A stretch of 36,893 nucleotides of DNA from the NCBI GenBank assembly GCA_015499985.1, contig JAAAUF010000368.1:1-36893 (forward strand). The letters run 5' to 3'. The notes below the pieces were generated by a model, which saw nothing but the letters and a program-made list of their open reading frames with translations, was not told the DNA's origin and did no database searches. Shown piece by piece: positions 25,862-36,893 of this stretch. Positions within the stretch are counted from its first letter, which is position 1. Every line of letters starts with the position of its first letter. The position numbers were made by a program, and so were the translations under genes. The stretch comes from Haplosporangium gracile. Lineage: Eukaryota; Mortierellomycota; Mortierellomycetes; Mortierellales; Mortierellaceae.

Positions 25862-26254
25862 CCCCGGACATCATGCGATGTGCAATTTAAATAATAAACG
25901 ACATCAAAAATAACAACCAAGTGAGAAAGAGATGAAAACATATGCATGGGGATGTGTGTTGATGGTGAAGGGAACTGGAGGGAAGGAAAAGGTATGACTA
26001 CGCGAACGAACAAAAAGAAAGCAAAAGAAGGAATAGGGAAAGAAAAAAAGAGAGGGAAAAAGCACAATCGCAGTTTCCCTCGTCTTTTCTGACCTGTGAC
26101 ACCTTTCTCATTTCAACGCCCCGCCATTTGTCTCAACCTTCTTTTTTTTGCCTCGCTGCTTTTACCTTATTCTGTCACTTTTCCCTTACTTTTTTATTTT
26201 TCCCCTTCACACTCCATCCTCTCGTCTCCATCAACACCACACGCTCCTGTTCAC
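25862..26254 (+). promoter_or_regulatory. intergenic region and RIC8 5' leader
   Basis: AATAATAAA-like sequence just after 25885 (TTTAAATAATAAACG) may be the poly(A) signal of the export adaptor gene. From about 26100 the sequence is strongly pyrimidine-rich up to the RIC8 ATG, ending in CACCACACGCTCCTGTTCAC, a plausible 5' UTR. No gene is seen. Confidence 0.45.
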
Positions 26255-29200
26255 ATGGCATACCATACTATCCACGACCGAGCGGCCGGAAAAAACGTCG
26301 TCTCGGTTCTCCAGAACATTGCCACCGGTACTTTTCTTCTCTTCACACTTCCATCTACCTTCTCTGTGCCACTTGCCATGGTCAACATCCCCCTTTCACC
26401 CTGGCCCACCTACTCACAGTTTGGCTGCACCGTACTAGTTCGTTGCTGTTCCTTTCATTAAAACACGATTGTCATTTCTTTGTTGCGCCCTCTAATAGGC
26501 AGCATTGTCGTCGACTATGATGATCGCAAACCTACCGTGGACGCTCTTATTCACGACCTGAAGGAAGGAGGAGTCGCCAGGAACTGGAACGAACGAGGTA
26601 AGAACCGACCCTTGAGGCATAAGTTTCCCTTCTCCTTCACGAACGAGCAGATGGCGGTTGAGAGACGAAACCTCGGACTAAACGCTTACTGCTTCATCAA
26701 TTGCTTGATAGAGCGCACATTGGCCATCCAAGCTCTCAAAACTCTTGGTCGCTCGACAGAAGGCTGTGATAGTATATTCACTGAAGAGGTATGCCACTCA
26801 CTACCAGTCAACCTTCTTTTGTCAGGAGGACAGCGCCAATGAACAGGAAGCGGGACTAGATGAAGTGACAGGGAGAAGAGGGACTACGCCCATTATAGTG
26901 ACTTCCTCCCTTTCAGCGGCGCATCGTTCGTCCAGCCAGGATACAGGACACACTTTGCGCGGTTATATTCTCGGCAACGAGCTCTTCCGCTTGCCTTGCC
27001 ACTCCGGCTCACTATCCAGCTGTTTCGCCAAACCCCTGAGTGCCAAGACCACTCTTCCCCCTTCACATCGCTCAGTGTATTTGACCTAACGCCCTGGTTT
27101 TATAAAAATCGTGCTGGTGCTGCTCCTCTCTCCTCTACTACCCCTTGATTTTTTTTTTCTTATTCTTAGGTCCCTCGTTACGATATTACTAAAATAGGCA
27201 GTGTTCGCCCATTGATCAAATGAGGGGAGCCTTTTTTAAAAGACTAAAATATTGAACGCGAACTTGTCCTTTTCTTCTTATTGGAACAATAGGGAATCCG
27301 CACACTGATGTATCATTCGGGACTTCACAGGGCCAGGGAAGTCAACATTGACAAGACTTGTTCAAGAGAGGCATTGAAATGCCTGGCCAACGCACTTCTT
27401 CTCAAACCCTCGACAAAACCAACTTTTGAACGACTGGAAGGACACAGCCAGTGCAGTGAATTGCTCAAGGTACGGCAAATATTACGATTTGTATTATTTT
27501 TAGTCAATCGGTCTTTTCATTTTAATTTGCTCCGCTTGTATTCCGACCATACTTACCAACATGTTTCTTCTCTCCTTCTTGCAGCGATCGCAATTGTCGA
27601 ATGAATCTCAGTTCTTGCTCAGTCGCATTCTCTTCTTGGCGACGATTGATGCGTCTACGGTTGTTAGGAGCTTGCTCGATCATCATCAAGCTGTCAACAA
27701 CGTTGGCGTCGTAAGTCCATCGTTTTTTGTGCGCTGTAATACTATTGACAACACTAGATATCTGCACCAATGTTTTATTTAATTTTTGACGTCCAACGTA
27801 TTTGGTCCTTTGCAGGTACTGAAAACGCAATTGGCTAGGTCTCCGGATGGTACCATGTTTACTCAATCGATGGTGCTGAGCGAGGTTCTGAAGTACCTTT
27901 TCAACTTGATGATGTGGGATTCTAAGATTGACAGGCCCGAGGAGGCCGACTTTACTCCAGAGCAAAAGGCTGAGGCGTCAGGGAAGCGATTCCAAAGGTA
28001 CCGTCTCGCCTCCACTCAGCACCTTTGGCTATCATTCACTATCAGCTATATTTGCCTTCCTAGACATATCGCAAACATCTGCGATTGCCTAACCTTTCTT
28101 CGACTCTCCATTCTTTCTGAATAGTCTGCTGCCGACAATTATTTCGATCATTATTACAATCCCAACTTCTCAGCCCAACCCATTGGAACCCCCACACTCG
28201 CACGCGATCCATGTGCTATTGAACTTTCCTATCTCGGCATCCGCTCTATTGGTGACGCGGTCCCAGCAGGCGACGTTATTGAGTGTCTTGCTCCAGATCC
28301 TGGATGATACCCTTAAGCACTCATTGAACACAGACGACGAGGCCTCCACCGATGGCATGAGCAATGGAACTGAACTGGACGAGATTGTGCCTCCATTGAT
28401 CATTGTTTTGACCAACATTGCTTCGGCCGGGGGGGAAGGCAGGAAAGCCATGAAGGCCAGGCTCTTGCCCGACGACGTGTAAGTGCAATAGAGGGATATC
28501 TTGTGGTCATGACATACGTATTCTTGTGCGCTACAAACACTAACACCTGGCAACGTTGACCTTGTTATGATAGGGATCGATCACGTCCATTGGAGAAGGG
28601 TGACACGTTTTCAGCAAGGCTGATCCGACGAATGACGTCGGCGCGGTTCCCCCAGATCAAGGACACTGTCAGTCAGCTCTTGTTTGTGGTCTGTAATGAG
28701 GATCGTAAGTCACCGCAGTGCGTTTCTTGGGGTAGTATTCCTTCTTGAAACAGAAACAAAAATAATCATATGCAGGGGCGACACGGCCTGCAGGAATTTG
28801 AAAGGAGTAAGGAAAATGGCTCATGTACGTACCAATGCTCTAATATGCTTTTTTTTTGTCTTATGTGAATTTTTAGCCTCATTGTTGACAAGGCATGTTG
28901 GATATGGTAACGCTGCGGGATTCTTGATGAACAGAAACTTGGGCGTGCCAGCATCTGTGAGCGGGATTGACTCTGATGATGAAGAGGATAGTGAGGGTAA
29001 GGGTGAGGAGGCGGATATGCCGTTCAAGAAGGCAGTAGCCGCTGAAGCGACCGCAACATCACCTACCAGCCCCCTCTCGCCTGTGACACCCACTTCTATA
29101 GTGTCATCATCTTGGTCCTCTACAGCGACCACCGCCGCAGCAAAGTCGCCCACACCTACGACGGCGTCATCAGCAACAAGGACAGCAGTATCGACGACGA

Positions 29201-29526
29201 TTGAGTCCGCACCGTTGAATCGCCGAATGTCATCGACTCCCTCAGTATCCTCGGCAGCCGTAAACCCGATTACGGGAGCATACTACCCGGACCCTTCTGC
29301 GATCCGGACAGCGATGGCGGATATGACTGAGGAAGAAAAGGAAGAAGAGGCAGGACGATTGTTGGATCTGTTTGACAAGTTGCGTCGGACCGGAGTGATG
29401 GATGTGCGCAACCCTGCATTGGAGGCTGGATTGAAGCAGCGGGAGAGGGATCGATACTATGATGAACAGGAGCGTAAAGAGCAGGAGGAGGATGAAGAAC
29501 TTGAACGTATTTATGGCAAGGTGTAG
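26255..29526 (+). CDS. RIC8: Ric8/synembryn, G-alpha guanine nucleotide exchange factor and chaperone, 622 aa, 9 exons
   Basis: Ric8 folds nascent G-alpha subunits and acts as a receptor-independent exchange factor, working in the cytoplasm and at the plasma membrane. Exons: 26255-26327, 26499-26597, 26712-26788, 27293-27469, 27585-27710, 27816-27997, 28125-28478, 28574-28704 and 28877-29526; phases close to 623 codons. The armadillo-like helical repeat is visible in AIQALKTLGRSTEGCDSIFT, REALKCLANALLLKPS and EVLKYLFNLMMWDS. The family hallmark after it is RHVGYGNAAGFLMNRNLG, then an acidic serine cluster GIDSDDEEDSE that matches CK2-type sites. A fungus-specific Ser/Thr/Ala-rich insert follows, then the conserved C-terminal helices (NPITG, MTEEEKEEEAGRLLDLFDKL, NPALEAGLKQRERDRYYDEQ). 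Intron 3 is long (504 bases), the rest about 85-180. Confidence 0.92.
26789..27292 (+). other. long third intron of RIC8
   Basis: The donor is GTATGC at 26789; the acceptor TAG precedes 27293. The intron contains a fairly long open stretch (to about 27089) without protein character, T-rich sequence at about 27150 and a second possible acceptor near 27170 (TTCTTAG). Nothing else is recognised. Confidence 0.5.
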
Positions 29527-30705
29527 AAAAAAAGTAACGCTATGGCCACTCTTTATTGTTGTTATTGTTCTAAAAAAAATAAAAATACTTGAAAAAGAAG
29601 GTTGACAAACAGGGGCGGAGGGAGATATTACGTGTGCTTTAGTAAGTGGAAAGAAGACAAAGGAAAGTCGAGTGGCGGTGGTTTAGTGAACACCTATGTC
29701 ATCGCCATAATGGGTGGTTTTTTTTTTTTCCTTTTCTTTTTCGTATTTTGCAAAGGAAAGAAAAAGAAAAGATGGACCAGGGGGCGCAATTTTTTTTTCT
29801 TTGTTCGCAAGGCTGCAGGGCTGAAGGGCTGCAGGGGGAAAGAGACGAAACAAAAAGAGGACAAAGAAAAGGAAGGAAAAGGGAGAACGAGCCCCTTGAT
29901 GATTTTGAATTTTTGCTTGTTTACATTTTTGGGTTTGAAGACTTTTTTCTTTTTTTCTTTGACCAAGATGGCTGGCATGTCCACAGTTGCGTTGGCAACA
30001 AGGCGAAGAAAAGGGACTGAACAGTAGTCTCAGCCGGTGATTGTGCTGATGGTACGGTGGCATGAGGGTAGGATAACAGCGAGATGGAAAAATGGCATAG
30101 TCATTCTTTGGGATAGGGATAAAGGTAGGAGGGACAGAAAGGGATAGGAAGAAGGGAAACTCGCATCACTGCGGTGTCATCACAGCGAAATCTGCATTGA
30201 TGTACGTTAAATTGAACCGTACTATGCTAGCACCGTGTCAATCGAAAGTGGCAAAGAGCAAAAAAAGAGTCTCTGTCAAGTCTTTGATCAACCACAGAGC
30301 GAGGTGTATAGATCTCATTCGTGCGCTTATTAGTAATCTCTCTTCTTCTTCTTCTTCGTCTTCTTCTTCATCGCCTCTTTTCTCCTTTTCTTCTCTCTCC
30401 TTCACCCCCTACTTTCTTATTTTGAATCTTTCATTCTCAACCCTCTCCTTCTTGCGGCTGCCACACACCTCAGTAGCCTTTTTCCTTATTTTCTTTTTTT
30501 GTGCTTTCGTCATTCAAATCATTTTTTTTTTCTTTTTTCATTCGCAGTCTTAAGCTCGTCTGTCTCTTTTCTTCTTCTTTCTTCACCCATCCCCTTCCTC
30601 CCCTCTTTTTCATCACCCGTTTCTCCCCTTCACCCACCACCCCTCCCCTCTTCCCACTGTAACTCCATCCCCCGTGGGTTATGTATTAAAAACAAATCAC
30701 CTATT
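29527..30705 (+). promoter_or_regulatory. RIC8 3' flank and eIF4G promoter with long polypyrimidine leader
   Basis: AAAAAAAATAAAAATAC near 29572-29588 is a likely RIC8 poly(A) signal. From 29600 to 30180 the sequence is purine-rich with homopolymer runs and no gene. From about 30340 to 30660 it becomes an almost unbroken pyrimidine tract (CTTCTTCTTCTTCGTCTTCT and long T runs). A possible 5' UTR intron acceptor is TTCATTCGCAG ending at 30547. Such leaders are common before highly expressed fungal genes. Confidence 0.5.
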
Positions 30706-33700
30706 ATGAAAAGGAATTCGACCCAACACTCTACATCCGGTACCCCTCCCATCAGCTTTGCCGCGGCTGCCCAGAAAAACACCAACAAAGCCAACCACCC
30801 CCCGACTCAATCAGCCACGACGACCACACCAGCTACCCCCGCCGCCACCCCTTCTTCTGTCGCTGCTGCTGCCCCCGCCGCCGCCTCACAGACTCCCTCG
30901 TCGACTGCCACGACGCCGTCTTCAGGAAGCCAGGCTGCTGCAGTCAACAACTCTTCTTCTACTTCAAGCATTCCTTCAAAGCCAACCTCGGCTAAGCCTG
31001 CCACCTCAACACCCACTACACCTTCAACTGCCAATGGCAACTATTCTGCTGTAGCCGCCAAGGCTAACCATGCGTACGTTCACTCAAACAAACAAACCCA
31101 TTCTTTTGCTCTTGTTGTTCTGTTGTATATCTCTTTGTTGTTTTTACTCTTTACCCTTTTTTGGTTTCTGGCGTGGATTCATGGATCTCGACTCGGGAAA
31201 GTTTTTTTTTCTTTTTTTCGGTGCAGTCGTCAGTCGGTGTGTGTGTATGTGGTGTCTGCGCCAAGTTCTATTCTGTAGTCTTTGCGATCTACCTTTACTA
31301 TGTGGACTTGAATTGGTTATATTCTACTCGATCCCAATCCACACACATCACACCAACACCTCATATGGTCAATCCACCCGCCTACGACAACACAGGAAAG
31401 AAAAACCTTTAGCCAATATACAGGAAACACAACAGGACAACCAACAATAATAACAATAACAGCAGGAGTTCTCCTATTTGGATTTTTTTATTTTTGTTTA
31501 CTGCGGGATTCACAAAAGAAACGACAACGATGAGGCTTTTTTGAGCGAGATCCACCCGGGCCCTCATCCGGGCGCCGTCTTTGATCTTGCCATATGGCAT
31601 AAAGCTCGTCTTGTCATTTTTCGGTGGCCCGTTCGCACTATTTCTTTTTTCATTTTTTTTCCTTTTGGGACTCTAACCCGCTTAGACAGACTGGGTTGCC
31701 AAGAAAGGGCATCTGGAGAGACCGACCGACGGACTGACTGACGATAGCATATGATCCTAGACACACTAATGGCTGACTTTTTTTTTATTACTATCTCCTT
31801 GCCTTATTTCCCTTGCTGTCCAATTCTTCTCTCTGTGTCTCTCTTGCGAATGCCATCAACAAACAGTGCCAACAGAAGATCACAGGCACCCACTGCTGCG
31901 GCAGCCGTGAAGGGCCAGCCCGCCGCCGCCAAGCCCGCTGCTACTCCTGGTAAGTTGATCTTTGTCGAACAATACGTTATCACTCTTAGCTCTTTCGAGA
32001 TATAATTCATCATCTGACAATCTTTTTTCTTTTAATGTGCTTATACTTTTTTATAGCCGCATCAGTTCAGTTCGGATCTATCAACGACTCGACTTCAGGA
32101 TCAGCACCTGCGGCCTCGAGCGAGGAGACCTCAGCTGCTACTGCTACTGAGGACGCCATGACTTTTGGAAGCATCACCGCCACAAAGAAGATCTCGAGCA
32201 CCAAGCCAGAGGAGGTGAGTCGCACTCTTCAAAATCGACTTTTTGTGTTTCGTGCAAACATGCAGCAAGGAGCATATCCATGACCCTTATACAAGCAAAT
32301 GGAAACGGTCATTTGCCTTTACCTAACCCATCCGATACTTTTGTAATTTCTCTTTCATCAGACCGCTGCTGCGCCAGCTCAGGAGCCTACCCAGCCCGTA
32401 CCTGCTGAATCCCATCACAACACTTTCAAGCCCGCCTCTGCCCATGGCTCTCAGAACCAACACAGACGCACGGATTCGACTAACTCTGCGCACACCAACG
32501 AGCACCATTACCGTGCTCAAGTGCCTCCCACCGTCTCTCAGGCTCCTATGATGTCCTCTATGGGTGCCCCCCCTGCTGGAGCTGCAGGCTTCAATTCTCA
32601 GCAGCCTTCCATCAAGAACATGAGGCCCATGAACCCCCAGGCTGGTCACCACATGCACCCTCAGCACACTCAACCTCAGTGGGGCCATAACCAATACGTA
32701 AGTTTTAACTTTTTTTGGGCACTGCACAATGGGTCTTAATGTAAATTGTCATTTGATACATCGGGAAAAATCTCACACAAACGAATCCGCAGCTGACCAG
32801 AAACCTATTTCCCTTCCGGCTCATTTAATAGTACATGCCTACTTATGATCAATCCGCATACTACCAGCAGCCCATGTACCCTCAGGGCATGCCTCCTTAC
32901 AGCGTCCCCCCTCGTCAGCCTATCGCCACCAGACAGTCTTTCAACACTAACGCTCCTGCCTTCACCCCCCAGGCTCAGGGCTCCAAGCGTATTGCTATCA
33001 TCAACCCCGAGACTAAGGCAGAGGTCAAGCCCGAGGCCACCTCTTCTCCTTCTCTCGACAGCAAGGCTGCTAAGACCAACGTTGCTGACGTGAAGGCCGC
33101 CACCGAAGAGGAGAAGAAGAGCATCATCACTCCTCCTCCTATCAAGAACGTCATCAAGATCGTTAACCCTGCCGAGAAGGAGCGGGAGGAGCGGGAACGT
33201 AAAGAGAAAGAGGAGAAGGAGCGCAAGGAGAAGGAGGAGAAGGAGCGCAAGGAGAAGGAAGAGAAGGAGCGCATCGAGCGCGAGGCCAAGGAGACCGAAG
33301 AACGCCGTATCCGCGAGGAGAAGGAGGCCGAAGAGCGCCGCATTCGCGAGGAACAGGAGGAGAAGGAGCGCAAGGAAAAGGAAGAACGCGAGCGCAAGGA
33401 GAAGGAAGTGCGCGAGGAGCAGGAGCGCATCGAGACCGAGCGCAAGCGCAAGGAGGAAGAGGAGCGCATTGCACGCGAGGAGGCCGAGGCTGCCGAGAAG
33501 ACTCGCGTGGAGAAGGAGAAGGCCGAGGCCGAGGCTGTCAAGGAGAAGGAGCGTGCCGAGAAACTCGAGGCTGAGCGTCGCATTGCTTTGGAGACCGCCA
33601 AGTTAGCTGAGAAGCTCAAGCAGGAGCAGGAGCAGGCTGTCGCCTCCGAGAAGAAGACTGCTGCCGAGGCTGCCGAGGCCAAGGCTGCCCCCGATTCTGC

Positions 33701-36142
33701 TAAGTCCGGTCTCTCTGTTGACCTTGCCCGCACCGTCTCTGCCCCTACCCCCAGCCCTTCCACTCGCATTGAGAACTTTGGAGCTGTCAGCTACCCCTCG
33801 CACATCCAGTCTCCAGGAAACGCCGATGCCCAAGGAAAGTTCAGATACGACCGCGACTTCTTGATGCAGTTCATGAATGTCTGCACGGACAAGCCCGATT
33901 CCCTTCCCTCCCTCGACGTCTTGGGTGGCGATGGTAACGAGCGCGGCATGCCTTCACCCGGTGGCTCCCAGCGTGGTCCCCGTGGCGCCATGCCCAACGG
34001 CCGTGGCAAGCCCGCCCAGCCTATGGGCTCCTTCAGCTTCGGCAACAAGATGGGTGGTTTGGGTGGTCCCAACGGTATCCCCATGGGTATGCGCACCCAT
34101 AGTGGCGACACCCGTATCCACCGCTCCCCCAGCGACAACAACTTCCTTCCCCGCAACAACAACCTCTCCCGCCCTCCTTCCCAGCGTGGATCCCGTGGTG
34201 GAAAGCGTGGTGGCGGAGGAGGACGTGGTGGTGACCGTGGTCACCAGGAGCCCGCTCTCACCATTCCTCTGGCCGATATCATCCCTCTGGAAAAGACTGA
34301 GAATGCCTGGACCCCTACTGCCAACGTCACCCAGACTCCTGCTGCCCTCAGCGGTGAGGAGCCTATTTCCCAGGAGGTTGTGGCTCGTAAGGTCAAGGGT
34401 CTCTTGAACAAGTTGACTTTGGAGAAGTTCGATTCTATTTCGGACAAGGTCATCGAAATTGCCAACCTCAGCTCCAAAGAGGATGACGGTACTACTTTGA
34501 AGCACTGCATTCAGATCATCTTCGAGAAGGCCACCGACGAGCCCAACTTTGGAAGCGTCTATGCCCAATTGTGCCACAAGCTCATGGAGAAGGTCTCGCC
34601 CGAGGTCAAGGATGTGAGCGTTGAGGGATCGACCGGAGGAAAGCTCTTCCGCAAGTACCTTCTTCACAGATGTCAAGAGGATTTCATGAAGGGATGGAAG
34701 GACAAGGCTGCCGCTGGCGGTGTCTCGTTGAACGACAAGGACGGTCCCGATCTGATGTCTGACGAGTACTACATCCTCATGAAGGCCAAGCGTCAAGGTC
34801 TCGGTCTCATTCATTTTATCGGAGAGTTGTTCAAGTTGAACATGTTGACCGAGAAGATCATGCACGAATGTGTCAAGAAGCTCTTGGCCAACGTTAAGGA
34901 GCCCGAGGAGGAGGAGACCGAGGGTCTCTGCAAACTGATGACCACCGTTGGTCTCCAGCTCGACAGACCCGAGGCCAAGAACCACATGGATATCTACTTT
35001 GTTCGCATGACCGAGTTGACCAAGAACCTCAAGCTTCCCAGCCGTATTCGCTTCATGGTTCAGGATGTCATCGATCTTCGCGCCAACAAGTGGGTCAACC
35101 GCCGTGCCGCCGCTGGTCCCAAGACCATTGCCGAGATTCACGAGGAGGCTGCCCGTCAGGCCGAAGAGAAGGAGAAGGAGATGATGCGTCGCAGCGCTTC
35201 TTCCGGTGGCGCCCGTGGCCTCCCCAACCGCCGCGAGCAATTGAGCCGTGGTCCTTCGTTCCGTGGTGGTTCTGGAGATGCTCGCCACGACATGAACGCT
35301 CCTCAGATGGGTGCGGATGGCTGGTCCACTGTTTCCAACGTGCCTAAGAAGGCCGGTGATCTGTCGTCCTTCGGTAATACTGCCCGCTCCAAGGTCAGCG
35401 GAACCCCCAGCCTCGGACCCTCGCAGTCTGTCTTTGGCTCCCTCCGCAAGACCAAGGGTGGTGAGGCCAAGGCTGCTCCCCAGCCTGAGACTCCCCGCCA
35501 GCTTAGCTCCACCAACATCTTTGCGTAAGTTTTGACCCTTATGTTTTGTTATTTTGTGGTCGGATATCATTGCACTTTGTTATATTCGTTTAATTAACCC
35601 TTGAATTATATTTTTTAACTAATGATAGTGCTTTGGAGGGTGATACCAGTGATCGCCGTGGCAGCGTAGATGCCGAGAAGCCTACTGAGCGTCGCCGTCT
35701 CAACTTGCTTCCTCGCACAGCTCCTGTCGAGGCCGCTGCCGAGAAGCCCAAGACTGAGGCCGCCCCTGAAGCACCCAAGAAGACCAAGGATGAGGCTCAG
35801 CGCAGCATCGCTAACACACTCAAGGAGTATCTCTCGTTGAAGGATATGAACGAGATGTTGATCAGCGTTAAGGAGTTGGATGATGCCTACCGTCCCTTGC
35901 TTGTGACGGAGTTTGTCAACCAGTCGATGGAGATGAAAGCGACTGATGTTGACAGCATTGCCGAGGTGTTCAAGAAGCTCGTTGCGGAGAAGATTGTCTC
36001 TGCTGAGGACTTTGAGACTGGATTTGCTGACCCTCTCGAGTTCTTGCCTGATACCGCCATTGATGTCCCCAACGCCTACAAATACACCGCCCAGTTGCTC
36101 GAAGCCGCCGGCATGGATCCCGCCAAGGCTGCCAAACCTTAG
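30706..36142 (+). CDS. TIF4631: translation initiation factor eIF4G, 1383 aa, 6 exons
   Basis: eIF4G bridges cap-bound eIF4E, helicase eIF4A and poly(A)-binding protein to recruit ribosomes. Exons: 30706-31073, 31867-31949, 32057-32214, 32362-32697, 32832-35524 and 35629-36142; phases close to 1384 codons. The N-terminus is Ala/Ser/Thr/Pro-rich, then Gln/Met/Pro/Tyr-rich. A KRIAIINPETKAEVKP motif precedes a long Lys/Glu/Arg helix (about 425-590). YDRDFLMQF (about 654) fits the eIF4E-binding consensus YxxxxL-hydrophobic. A Gly/Arg-rich patch (SRGGKRGGGGGRGGDRGH) precedes the MIF4G domain (about 832-1060; starts VARKVKGLLNKLTLEKFDSI), which binds eIF4A. The C-terminal region (about 1271-1375; IANTLKEYLSLKDMNEML) is an MA3-like domain. 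Codon use is strongly C/G-ending in exon 5, fitting high expression. Only exon 1 and intron 1 (793 bases) are less certain. Confidence 0.93.
31074..31866 (+). other. long first intron of eIF4G
   Basis: The donor is GTACGT at 31074 and the acceptor ACAG ends at 31866; the exon phases match. It is T-rich with GTGTGTGTATGTG at about 31236-31249 and GACCGACCGACGGACTGACTGAC near 31717-31740. No snoRNA boxes with proper spacing were found. Highly expressed fungal genes often have a long first intron near the start codon. Confidence 0.55.
33175..33480 (+). repeat. degenerate GAG/AAG-rich coding repeat (Lys/Glu/Arg helix of eIF4G)
   Basis: Variants of GAGAAGGAGCGCAAG recur about every 15-24 bases. 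They encode KEKEEKERKEKEEKER-type sequence, which alternates acidic and basic residues at i to i+4 spacing and should form a stable single alpha helix. The repeat is in frame throughout. Confidence 0.85.
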
Positions 36143-36893
36143 ACGTCAGAAATCAATCACACACTCACATCTCCTCCACACACACACACACACACACACA
36201 CATTTGCACAAATACACACACACATTTATATCTACCACACTCACAAAACATCTAACGACACAAAGCGCCAACTGCAACAGCAACATCAACAGCAAAACAA
36301 CAATCAGCTTTTACGCCAGCGCTAGCGCACAGCAACCACTCCTCCAACTTTCCTATATCTCTTTCGCATTTCCAACACCCCATTCGCTCCGCTCTTTTTC
36401 GGAGGCGGACGCGTGATAATACGTTCTTTTTTTCTTTTTTCTTCCCCTTTCCGTTTTTCCTTTACTTTTTTTTTGTTCAAAAAGCATCTTGTATTATTTT
36501 TTTTCTTCTCTTTCTTCAATAGTTTGTAACAAAACACAGAAATATATCCAATAAATACAATCTTGGACCAAAAACATGTGTATGTGTATTGCATTAATGG
36601 TTTTGAGGATACAAGGAAGAGGAATAAGAGGATGCAAGGAAGAGGAGATGTATGTGAAGGAAGGCGGTTTTGATGAGGCGGCCCAACTTAGTGGACATCA
36701 AAGTAAGGCATGACAGCTAGACGGGGCAAAACAAGCACACGAACAAAGGTCGAAGGACAATGATTAACAGGGTGCCTGTATGAAGAAAGGAGCCCACAAT
36801 TTGGTGTCAGTGACAGCACAACAAAAGGCAAGGACAAGGCAATCTGCGCTTTGATAAGCAATACGACGAAAAGAAAAGGCTATTGTAAACAAA
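36143..36893 (+). other. eIF4G 3' UTR and downstream sequence
   Basis: The 3' UTR starts CA-rich, then has T-rich sequence from about 36420 to 36515. CCAATAAATACAATC at 36548-36562 is the best poly(A) signal. Beyond about 36590 the sequence is purine-rich; I see no gene to the window end. Confidence 0.5.
36178..36222. repeat. (CA)n microsatellite
   Basis: An interrupted CA dinucleotide run lies in the proximal 3' UTR of eIF4G. Confidence 0.9.

Noticed and set aside
29602..30063. Overlapping open frames of over 100 codons on both strands after RIC8
   Set aside because: They consist of Lys/Phe homopolymers translated from A/T runs, with no splice structure or family resemblance.
31470..31745. 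Possible C/D snoRNA in eIF4G intron 1 (GATGAGG and CTGAC-like boxes)
   Set aside because: The boxes are about 200 bases apart, the C box is imperfect and no terminal stem pairs.
33954..35570. A 538-codon minus-strand open frame
   Set aside because: It lies exactly antisense to eIF4G exon 5, whose strong C/G third-position bias removes stops on the opposite strand. It has no conserved domain and no introns or leader.

Overview
The window is eukaryotic and fungal, most likely an early-diverging filamentous fungus of the Mortierella/Linnemannia kind (Mortierellomycota). The genes are intron-rich, with mostly short GTA...TAG introns. The proteins are typical fungal housekeeping types: Atg17, Pif1, Smc3, Cds1, Ric8, eIF4G. 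Two F-box/LRR-type genes resemble a family I associate with Mortierella. The genus is inference; the fungal origin is well supported. I built all exon models by hand from reading frame, splice sites and family conservation, and checked that exon phases sum correctly. No transcript data were available.

Layout. The minus strand carries, from high to low coordinates: a broken F-box/LRR pseudogene (22940-21148), a PWWP plus Tudor-like chromatin reader (21023-18881), the autophagy scaffold ATG17 (18704-16595), cohesin SMC3 (16415-11214, 17 exons), a PIF1-family DNA helicase (10771-7091), CDP-diacylglycerol synthase CDS1 (6286-3484), a small doubtful locus containing a decayed copy of the CDS1 3' end (3351-2640), and an intact F-box-like gene (2487-754). 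The plus strand carries a UAP56-binding-motif/RRM mRNA-export adaptor of ALYREF/Yra1 type (23870-25861), the G-alpha exchange factor/chaperone RIC8 (26255-29526) and translation factor eIF4G (30706-36142). The orientation switch lies at about 23.0-23.9 kb. The leftmost 350 bases hold a 12-bp tandem repeat, a short inverted repeat and a possible partial exon, perhaps the edge of a mobile element.

The genes do not form one pathway, as expected for fungal chromosomal DNA. They fall into genome maintenance (SMC3, PIF1, PWWP protein), RNA and translation (export adaptor, eIF4G), membrane lipid synthesis (CDS1), autophagy (ATG17) and heterotrimeric G-protein signalling (RIC8).

I see no CRISPR array, tRNA, rRNA, biosynthetic cluster or clearly novel multi-gene system. 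The most interesting observations are a recurrent 10-mer (TTTGGTGGCG) in upstream regions and introns, a PIF1 N-terminus rich in SUMO sites and SUMO-interacting motifs, a candidate truncating alternative exon in PIF1, the multiply frameshifted F-box gene, and the duplicated CDS1 3' end.
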